Shown one piece after another: positions 59,601 to 64,000 of a DNA stretch of 64,000 nt. Every line of letters begins with the position of its first letter. Within the stretch, counting starts at the first letter, position 1. The stretch spans positions 248,001-312,000 of the forward strand of contig JAALGZ010000029.1 in the NCBI GenBank assembly GCA_015227615.1, in the 5' to 3' direction. A model generated the notes under the pieces. It did not search any database, had not been told where the DNA came from, and saw only the letters and a list, made by a program, of their open reading frames with translations. The position numbers were made by a program, and so were the translations under genes. Source of the DNA: Labyrinthula sp. Ha (Eukaryota; Sar; Bigyra; Labyrinthulida; Labyrinthulaceae).

Positions 59601-60144
59601 CAAGTATAGATTCTCTACTATTCGTATCAACCCCCTCCTGGAGGTTGAGCTCTGATAACGTCTCGATGTTAATACAGCGTTGCAAGTAGGCTGTGGGTTT
59701 ATTTATTTTCTCCCTGACCAAATCTTCAAAGATCTGAAAGGAGAGTAAAAATTTTGAAACCGCCTCAGGTTCTAGATTCTCGAGAACCGGATAACCCTTG
59801 AGTTTGAGTTCCATCTCTAGCAAACGACTGGACTCACGAGCATACACTGGATTAGCCTCATCTACTATGGAATCTTCCGATGTCGAACGATTTTGCCCGG
59901 GGGCCCCTTCCTGGGCTACCCTCGGTGCCATTACCTCATGGATCTGATCTCTTATACTAGACATCAACTGTTCTCCCATGCTGTTTATATTCTCGTTCAT
60001 CTGGACTCCAAGCTTAGAGATCTCTTGCTGCATCTCACCACGCAGTTCCTGTCGTATCCTCCTCAAAGTTCTCTCCATGTTCTGTCGGATGTTAGCAGGG
60101 AACTCAGTCCCTACTTCATTCTCATCTACTCCTTGGTCGCTCAT
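53686..60144 (-). CDS. Gag-Pol polyprotein: Gag, RT, RNase H, integrase, chromodomain, Myb/SANT-like, protease-like, MT-A70 methyltransferase
   Basis: 2152 residues from ATG 60144 (the frame is open 8 codons further, to the LTR edge, but without ATG). Gag holds a zinc knuckle at 349-362 reading C-x2-C-x4-N-x4-C (N where H is usual). RT spans about 570-750, with catalytic D616 (VVDLRRLN) and WVDD at 723-726. RNase H has TDAS D895. Integrase has an HHCC zinc region near 1140-1195 and the triad D1214, D1269, E1305 (35 residues between the last two). The chromodomain lies around W1541 (VSWKGFDESEKSWE) and the Myb/SANT-like helices near 1612-1670 (WNKREEEALEHC...GQWDKIL). The protease-like part has FDSGAS D1781 and LLIGRD near 1864. 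The MT-A70 domain, about 1980-2152, has VDAPW 1990-1994, KPEEIYESIEAL, LEIFARRNN and GWVSLGN at the end. No other D(S/T)GA site exists between Gag and RT. Confidence 0.93.
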   Translation of the reverse strand: MSDQGVDENEVGTEFPANIRQNMERTLRRIRQELRGEMQQEISKLGVQMNENINSMGEQLMSSIRDQIHEVMAPRVAQEGAPGQNRSTSEDSIVDEANPVYARESSRLLEMELKLKGYPVLENLEPEAVSKFLLSFQIFEDLVREKINKPTAYLQRCINIETLSELNLQEGVDTNSRESILDKLREIQEEDQSNRKARLLFIAKIKLKWKVEGGILTSMRAFVKKVSDLVQGLTISQETERNFCKIVIGHLPRQFLLGTAELTQNEKEWTTWKVTKAALLAEARYANMHFTLSNVAYQPVVPQRGINRIPFMSSQARKEPSIIKPTTTEGTQSKVTGGGKDRRLEMRKCFSCGEVGNLYRDCLKKNTKEIKTEGTLPHETAKFTATKTIGNVDILLTRSTVQGNEERKERQEQAKNVKLDLSWPSERRKNDTGDKTFACSIPGYSDYALKTEEVPDYLVYEDGNGPLEEEYDDYRTIFYDKELEVGIGENLEEEENDDHNRINEKLHEAMNRAEDLSDEQANEYFQVLQKHEAAFGDKVCKARMSTLNEMKVTMKPNVLPVRAAPRMMSSEKKEALREKLQLLEKNGIIERDPCSVWSSAAFMVPKASGGFRMVVDLRRLNERVEVETAILPAVEQQISWLPSDAKFFALFDCLSGFDLLKVDAESTKYFGISTIFGPFRLLGAPMGYVNTPTYYQERMVTQILGGIQRDALFGNPKGGVLQWVDDALVYAPTWPCFVKVIDQYLTNVKKYDVRLNVDKCNLFSTNVSWCGRILSEGQWRFEDKYFNRILNVNSPRTMGELEDVLYISIWLNRTIPQLAELKKNLAKLVITIKNEVSSLRGRKVNRKQRKGISLEQWWNQEYEESFQKLKKRIASAAKRNLSNYSSDKNVILVTDASKDYWSAILGLEEVNQDESDLTKVKFHPFYFLSGAYRGSSHNWGTPDKELFPVVRTIQKFRFLLDSHPLPIKLFTDHMNIVHLIKPEHSLNLSTIGRLYRWLLLIQGVQIRAIHVPTDQNKLADVLTRWGYCGEQKVEYDLEKERLELAGDIILEHGQYDAKHVKVKNSGKLDQSYVDFRISFLQPDYTGNFKPIDSDSLKAEQKDSHATLTLAQKRSLIQDDEDVYINKDTKKPWIPRPLIVHVTWMIHISHGHIGVENMLHYLSKYELFLTEDVKRDIVHGIKRSCLHCDPRGYYRRRRISEIVHGTKVNQVIHADFLFVRNGYWLVLVEDVSRKILLVAAKRCTVDVFVKGLIRWKGDNGLAQNFHLVSDRGSHFVNRVVQHFKEYFPFQHSLGVSYSPWTNGSAEVTHQALLRYVKSLTSQYLLDHDSRHLLTEVIQAYANNKPRTDLGYKTPMEIFGGRQQDGTVIDTKRPNGERNSDALVFSVEGKLKEPLAEEKVIEQLDLLTEVLRKVDKSVVSRMTLRRAAARAGSNKNLVHQIQFSEGELVRVARINKFGDRTRLTWVGPFAIARILGSNVYLVKDIFGAEKEVHSHRLVSYSGEPGKITQELKSHVIHQAAEFEVTGFHSLRQGTEGYEVLVSWKGFDESEKSWESFTDMWKEQPVKMSEFLEERRDTDQDAAYLFRLHINEEARFVVGDVFNHREGSISNKWTHSPGWNKREEEALEHCILAYGYGQWDKILKRKYLPGKTRSQIVGKVQKLLRLQRLSEVHGLKVSFRLLNDYLDQEYGGKRGMIKCRTKEDFIMSDKRKEKLKSLFGKNTGISKQEIQKLSFGELSKPDNLKLEDKIEFLLEGEAMKGKDASFKFKVCLGGTSYGVDAEFDSGASVTVSGIDSLGIQSEVLDKFMQIENRGIRDASNTVAVMKGYVVVDLKIGLEDNSVWITVPEVKLWIVDKPQWSNLLIGRDVLRALNLMPEQVFFGRIQDKVDLRVEDAKLVDAIENGISSMKRKLFLQGKLSENMNKIMEKAGSQDCDVFEVDDMQFERNGQGKWTVSLGEVGSKIWLPVLGSCPIQWKASQGLKWMDTNFDVILVDAPWKVASDNPTRGTTISYSTMKDHDILKLLDQIPLVMEEGFLFMWVPISRIGKVLTKLEATGFKLKELIVWKKMTQGGKERWRPGPLFLRNNEYCLVLEKGAKDYAIKGEVKTEIVASLKGPSKKPEEIYESIEALIPDGSYLEIFARRNNLRSGWVSLGN

Positions 60145-60168
60145 CCTATTTTTTTTAATTGTCGACAA
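60145..60168 (-). promoter_or_regulatory. 24-nt leader with primer-binding position and palindrome
   Basis: Only 24 nt separate the 5' LTR from the ATG. In element orientation the leader starts with the perfect palindrome TTGTCGACAA (60159..60168), exactly where a primer-binding site should be. It does not match the usual tRNA-Met-type TGGTATCAGAGC, so the primer is unknown; another tRNA or self-priming are both possible. Confidence 0.5.
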
Positions 60169-60457
60169 TGTGACACCCTAAGGTATATGTATCTTCTCTG
60201 GGTGTATAAAACTATGAATTCAGTTAAGCGAGCAAGGTCCTTTGAAAGCTTTCCTTTCTGTAAGTTTTATTCTTCGATTAGTTATGCTTATTTCTTAAAA
60301 ACCAAAACTATATATTTATATCCGAAGTTATGCTGTCGTCCCTACTTTAACTTCTGATCTACAGCTAACTTCTGGCTTTCCGTCAACTTCTGATTTCTCC
60401 CCGGATAACTTCGGTTCCTTGCTCACAGCACCTTCTTCTCGTGGCACTAGTGCCACA
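60169..60457 (-). repeat. 5' LTR, 289 bp
   Basis: Begins TGTGACA and ends TGCCACA on +. A TATA-like ATATAAATATA on the element strand (60309..60320 region) is the likely core promoter. Confidence 0.95.
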
Positions 60458-60461
60458 GTGT
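60458..60461. repeat. target-site duplication GTGT (right copy)
   Basis: Matches the four bases immediately before the left LTR. Confidence 0.75.
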
Positions 60462-61108
60462 GGATTAATAACTAAGTGGCATATCGAGATTAGTTCCACG
60501 GTTACATAGGATTTTATTTTGCCCTAGACTCTTAGGAACCATTACCCTTTATTGCTTTAAAATGCTAGTGACCAGAAGCGTGAACTTGCTATTATAAGCA
60601 TTTACTTCCAGCAGAATAAAGGCGGAGGCCTTTGACCCGTGTTAGAAAACTCTGGAATTATCAACTTTAGAACCAACAAGTAGATCCCGTACCGAGGCAT
60701 TAAGATTCACCTTTTTTCTAGCAAATTAATTAGAAGTATTGTTTCTGCCGATGTACTAGAACAACATTTTAATAACAAGTTGCTTAGAAACAGTAGCCAT
60801 TGGCGCCGAGAGAGAGGCTGGACCATGGAAACCTAGATACAGACCATAATTTCCACTATGCTATCTGTTGTCTGGTGACAGCTTGTGTTAATATGAGTTT
60901 CAGTGAAAACCCTATCTCCCTTTATTGATAGCCCGATTAGATTTCTCATCTAAAACGAAGATCCAGATGGATAAGTAATTTCCATTTCAGTTGGAGGTTG
61001 CGTACTCACAATTGAAAAAAGAAACTACACGAGTTTGCCTCGGGAAAGGAAATTATTTTGCTCTTGTGTAAAAAGATTAATTCATTTCGAGTTATGGTAA
61101 GTTATTCT
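60462..61108. other. intergenic, nothing seen
   Basis: AT-rich sequence between the retroelement and the next gene, with no open frame of note and no repeat recognised. Confidence 0.5.
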
Positions 61109-61468
61109 CTATCTTGTTACAACTTGCGTCCTGGTATCTACGGGGCAGCAAAGGAAGAGGAGACTAAATGGCCCAATAAGGAAGAAGAATAGTATAACCA
61201 AAAGACAAGTTATAGGTCCAATGTATGCCATCTTGTACATAACTGTTTGTTGTTGAGGTTGAATATATACAGGGGCCGATGTGACACGTTGTTGGTTAGC
61301 TTGATTTTGCGTGTCGAGGGGGACTGCCTGGACAACAGTAGGTTGTGCATCAACAGTACCTTGAGCTGGCTGATACATCTGGGTTTGTACACTTGTACGT
61401 GCCGGATCAGGTATTACTTGAACAGGTGTCGCATACTGCACAGTTCCATCATCTAAGTCTTGTTTCAT
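61109..61468 (-). CDS. small tail-membrane protein with GPFSLLFLCCP C-terminus
   Basis: 119 residues from ATG 61468. The first 75 residues are Gln/Pro/Thr/Val-rich and probably unstructured. A single hydrophobic span (IGPITCLLVILFFFLIGPF) is followed directly by SLLFLCCPVDTRTQVVTR. The adjacent cysteines at the membrane border are likely acylation sites. The same ending occurs in the gene 0.7 kb upstream (62137..62376), so the two are paralogues with different N-termini. CGGTTAAAAA lies about 27 nt upstream. Family not recognised; membrane-associated adaptor is only a guess. Confidence 0.7.
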   Translation of the reverse strand: MKQDLDDGTVQYATPVQVIPDPARTSVQTQMYQPAQGTVDAQPTVVQAVPLDTQNQANQQRVTSAPVYIQPQQQTVMYKMAYIGPITCLLVILFFFLIGPFSLLFLCCPVDTRTQVVTR

Positions 61469-62136
61469 CACTTCTTTTTTGTTTACTTTTGTTTCTTTTT
61501 AACCGATAAATTTCGTAACTGACTTTGTGCAGTTTCAACTGAAGAGCCATAACTTCCGGCCAATACGGAAGTGGCAAGATAAGCAAAATTAGTATTATTA
61601 CGTTAGAATCACAGTATTCATTTTAACAAAACTCATTTCTAAATATTCAATAATAGACTTCTCATAACGGATGATACTGGAATTCATATAATGATAATTA
61701 TCCGTCCCATTTACAATATATCTCAATTCTTCATTCCCGTTCTTGTATTCAAAGCATATCACCCCAGGCAACTCAAAGGGGCTACATAAATTAGACTAGA
61801 AATTTACTTTAGACTAGTAATACATCCCTCGAAGAAGTGAACAGTGCGAAGAAAGTAATGAGGTGTTCTGGGAAAGCTCTGGATGGTTGATAGCAGAGAC
61901 TTATGCCAGTCGAGGCGTAGCACTTCAGGGCAACTTTTATCTTCTTAGGGTTTCGACAGTTATGATGAGTTGGTAGACTTCTGGGCCCCACGTTGCTTTT
62001 TGTATCTAAGCGTTACAGCATCAGTTCAAAGGAAAAAGAGATTTTTGCTAGTTGTTATTGAAGATGGTATTTTGGAGAAAGGAGCTTCTCTTTAGAGAAA
62101 TCTGTAAAGATAGGGATAGTCAAATACATAGGCTAT
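61469..62136. other. intergenic, nothing seen
   Basis: Contains the promoter of the downstream minus-strand gene near 61496..61505 and otherwise no recognisable feature; a 60-codon minus frame at 61809..61991 looks like chance. Confidence 0.45.
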
Positions 62137-62376
62137 TTAAAGTCGTATAACATCAGTCTTTCTGTCTAGTGGACAACAAAAGAAAAGTAAGCTAAATGGT
62201 CCAATAATGAAGCACAGCCCGAACACAGTAATCAAGGTGTATAGACCAATAAACGGTCTATCGTGTAACATCTTCTCGGGAGCAGACCCAGGAATCATCT
62301 GCATGCCAACTTCTCTTCTGGACCCCTCCTCGCGAAAGTCTCTGTAATCAATGTAATCTTCGTTTACTTTTGCCAT
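62137..62376 (-). CDS. 79-residue tail-membrane protein, paralogue of the 61109..61468 product
   Basis: MAKVNEDYIDYRDFREEG starts a charged N-terminal half; then comes one hydrophobic span (IGLYTLITVFGLCFIIGPF) and SLLFFCCPLDRKTDVIRL. The GPFSLLF-x-CCP-x-D-x-x-T-x-V ending is shared with its neighbour. CGTTTAAA is about 20 nt upstream of the ATG. No known family recognised. Confidence 0.7.
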   Translation of the reverse strand: MAKVNEDYIDYRDFREEGSRREVGMQMIPGSAPEKMLHDRPFIGLYTLITVFGLCFIIGPFSLLFFCCPLDRKTDVIRL

Positions 62377-62633
62377 TCAAAATCTTTTTTGTACTTTTTA
62401 AACGATAAAATATGAAATCCTTTATTTGGCAAAAAAATTAACGGTAACTTAGTTCTTGGGAGTATCGTTTGGGTTAGAAACAAAAGCACCTCTAGTAGAA
62501 TGAGAATAGCGTGAAGAATACCAAATGTTTGCTTGCGTATCAGTTATATTTTACATAATCATAATTTAGAGCCTAGCTGCTATGTTATTATTCTATAAAG
62601 GTTAGATAAATAACTAATTCTCTTAACCCAACT

Positions 62634-63085
62634 CTAGGCATGCATAGCTGAAAGAGCTCCTGCAGTCAACCCACTGAAGAACAATAAAATACCAATAGGA
62701 TAAGCAAACCATAGAAAAATATCTCTGTTCCTTGTTGGCTCTTCAAATTTAGTCTGTGTAGCTGCAATAGTAATAAACATACCACTGAACATAATAGACA
62801 GTACAGCTAGACATTTATGCGCCCCAGCATTCGTTGAAAGTGCACAAAAGCCCATACACACCGCGAACAGTCCAGCAAACGCAATGCCAATGTATATACC
62901 AATGTCTCTCGCTCTATCTTCATTCCCTTTATCGTTCTGTTCCTCAATGTAAATCACAGACCTCCAGCACGCCATCCCAATTAGAAAAGTAATCACACTT
63001 GCCATTGCCTGAACCTTAAAGAAAAGAGAGCATATACCATTGAGGCTTTTGCTATGAAACTGATTCCACCATCTGCTTCTCCCAT
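62634..63085 (-). CDS. four-span small membrane protein (two exons)
   Basis: Exons (minus) 63085..63038 and 63008..62634 with a 29-nt phase-0 intron give 140 residues starting MGEADGGISFIAKASM. Four hydrophobic segments follow: SVITFLIGMACW, IGIYIGIAFAGLFAVCMGF, CLAVLSIMFSGMFITIA and WFAYPIGILLFFSGLTAG. The plan resembles four-span MARVEL- or tetraspanin-sized proteins, but no signature allows assignment. It is divergent from the Gemin2 homologue, with 197 bp between. Confidence 0.68.
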
Positions 63086-63282
63086 TGTACTAGTTGTTCT
63101 TTGAGTTTATTCGTGAACTATTTTTGGTTAATTTAGATATGTTCTTTCCGGGTGTAATAAGTGTGGGCTAATTTTGGGAAATCAGATTCAAACAGCACAG
63201 AAAACCGGCTTCTTTACAAGTGCAAGTTAACGAAATAACAATTTAAAAGAATTGACAATATTGAATATGCACAAGTGTAAGA
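63086..63282. promoter_or_regulatory. divergent promoter region
   Basis: 197 bp between opposite start codons. AGTTAACGAAAT occurs near 63226..63237, the reverse-orientation form of the CGTTAA word. Confidence 0.35.
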
Positions 63283-64000
63283 ATGAATGGTGTCTTTTCG
63301 TATCCGGAATGTAAGTTAAAGACAACTGAGCTTGTTAAGCGAATAAGAGAGGAAAAAGCGATCGAAGATGTTTCTGAATACTTAGCTAGAGTTAGACTTG
63401 AGGCGGAAATGTTACCTAAAACTATTTCCTGTCCTCATAGTGTTACTTGTGATCAGCAGGTTGCCGCAGGGCTAGAGTTAGAAGCTGAGGTTGAGCCAGA
63501 TATCGAAGAAGAACGGAAGAAGTATATAATTACAGAGTTCCTAGAGGCCAGGCAGAAATTTTTGAAAGAGGTGAGCATCCAAGAGGGGTATTATACACAG
63601 ATGCGTAGAAACCTTGTCCCTTTTCTCCCGAAAAATGAAGACTACATTTCATGGTATAAAGTTCTGTTTGGAACAAAGTCGGTTCCTAATTTTCTGCTTA
63701 CAAACAAAAATAAAAAATTACATGCAAATGGGATGAAAAAAATAAATAAAAAATATTCAGAGGAGGAAATTTATATGATGTTCAGTTCGCTTGGGAACCG
63801 ACCCACTGTTCCCATCTTGTTCTATATTAGTTACTCTGCTATTGATTATATATTAGAAATTTTGGCTCACTATGAAAAAAATAGAACAAAAGAGTTCTTG
63901 ACTATAGAGAAGTTAGAATGGTGCTATGCTTTGTTCCTTCGCCTGGAGCCTCCGTTCGTTGTTGAGACTTCTTTTCTATTGGCTAGACTGAAGCAGAACT
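63283..64000 (+). CDS. GEMIN2: Gemin2/SIP1-like SMN-complex protein, 3' part cut by window edge
   Basis: Open from ATG 63283 to the window end (239 codons, no stop). The match to Gemin2 is by order of features: EYLARVRLEAEMLP (family 'eYL.rVr.EA...P'), then FLEARQKFLKEV, then ISWYKVLFG (family 'W..fclG'), PTVPILFYISYSAIDYILEIL (family 'p.l..is.m.q.tv..vLeyl') and LEWCYALFLRLEPPFVVET (family 'WlyaLLa.LekPl..e'). Gemin2 clamps Sm proteins D1/D2/F/E/G during spliceosomal snRNP assembly in the cytoplasm, fitting an intron-rich genome. Similarity is moderate but colinear. Confidence 0.75.
   Translation, partial: MNGVFSYPECKLKTTELVKRIREEKAIEDVSEYLARVRLEAEMLPKTISCPHSVTCDQQVAAGLELEAEVEPDIEEERKKYIITEFLEARQKFLKEVSIQEGYYTQMRRNLVPFLPKNEDYISWYKVLFGTKSVPNFLLTNKNKKLHANGMKKINKKYSEEEIYMMFSSLGNRPTVPILFYISYSAIDYILEILAHYEKNRTKEFLTIEKLEWCYALFLRLEPPFVVETSFLLARLKQN

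Larger units (their letters stand above)
53344..60457 (-). mobile_element. intact Ty3-like LTR retrotransposon with chromodomain and MT-A70 methyltransferase
   Basis: A 7.1-kb element read on the minus strand: 5' LTR 60169..60457, 24-nt leader, one 2152-codon Gag-Pol frame (60144..53686), short purine-rich tract, 3' LTR 53344..53632, flanked by GTGT. The RT, RNase H, DD35E integrase order and the chromodomain place it with Ty3-type elements of the chromovirus kind. The open frame, near-identical LTRs and target duplication indicate a recent insertion. It interrupts no gene that I can see; it lies in a gene-poor stretch. Confidence 0.95.

Noticed and set aside
60145-60168. Extending the polyprotein start to the LTR edge (TTG at 60168)
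   Set aside because: TTG is not a normal eukaryotic start; the first ATG in frame is at 60144, and the extra codons coincide with the primer-binding position.
1-64000. CRISPR arrays, bacterial operons, telomeric or satellite repeats
   Set aside because: No regularly spaced direct repeats, no bacterial gene organisation and no telomeric repeat units were seen; gene content is eukaryotic.

Overview
This is nuclear DNA from a unicellular eukaryote. The genes are eukaryote-specific (an RTEL1-type Fe-S helicase, SMC6, GPN2, elongation factor 2, a Gemin2/SIP1 homologue, an SLC12 cation-chloride cotransporter), they are split by spliceosomal GT..AG introns, and retroelements are present. The sequence is AT-rich. 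Most introns I can place from protein homology or frame continuity are only 26-30 nt, with two of 47 and 59 nt and one of 66 nt. A Pro/Thr/Ser-rich surface protein with 'PTxSPS' repeats, CBM1-type cellulose-binding modules, and a protein starting with an FYQ..NP....DDIL.KYKG.E motif lean towards a stramenopile or another SAR-type protist, but I cannot name the organism.

Layout. 1-6.6 kb is gene-poor. 6.6-13.5 kb holds an SRPBCC-domain protein, an RTEL1 helicase rebuilt from three exons, and a convergent SLC12A9-like transporter rebuilt from four exons. 15.6-16.1 kb may hold a small two-exon gene. 16.8-23.2 kb holds SMC6, a divergent GPN2, and a four-exon surface glycoprotein. 23.7-27.5 kb is a decayed non-LTR (LINE-like) retrotransposon on the minus strand. 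27.5-32.4 kb is empty. 32.4-36.6 kb is a cell-surface cluster: two tandem paralogous type I membrane proteins and a membrane-anchored tandem CBM1/GH5 protein. 36.6-44.6 kb is empty. 44.6-49.7 kb is very compact: EF-2, an 82-residue gene with three mini-introns, a protein with the FYQ..NP motif, an EF-hand protein and an unknown protein, with gaps as small as 3 and 26 bp. 49.7-53.3 kb is empty. 60.5-64 kb holds small membrane-protein genes and the 5' part of a Gemin2 homologue cut by the window edge.

The most notable object is the 7.1-kb LTR retrotransposon at 53344-60457 (minus strand). It has 289-bp LTRs differing at 4 positions, a GTGT target duplication and one intact 2152-codon frame. Reading along the protein: Gag with an altered zinc knuckle (CCNC), reverse transcriptase, RNase H, a DD35E integrase, a chromodomain, a Myb/SANT-like domain, an aspartic-protease-like domain placed after the integrase, and a C-terminal MT-A70-family adenine methyltransferase. 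A Ty3/chromovirus-like element carrying both a chromatin reader and an adenine-methylation writer is the best candidate here for an undescribed system. Whether the methylation target would be DNA or RNA cannot be told from sequence.

The host genes do not form a pathway. RTEL1 and SMC6 both act in genome maintenance but are separate units. Several genes carry a CCGTTAAA-like motif and an A-rich leader just upstream of the start codon, which may be a core promoter element.
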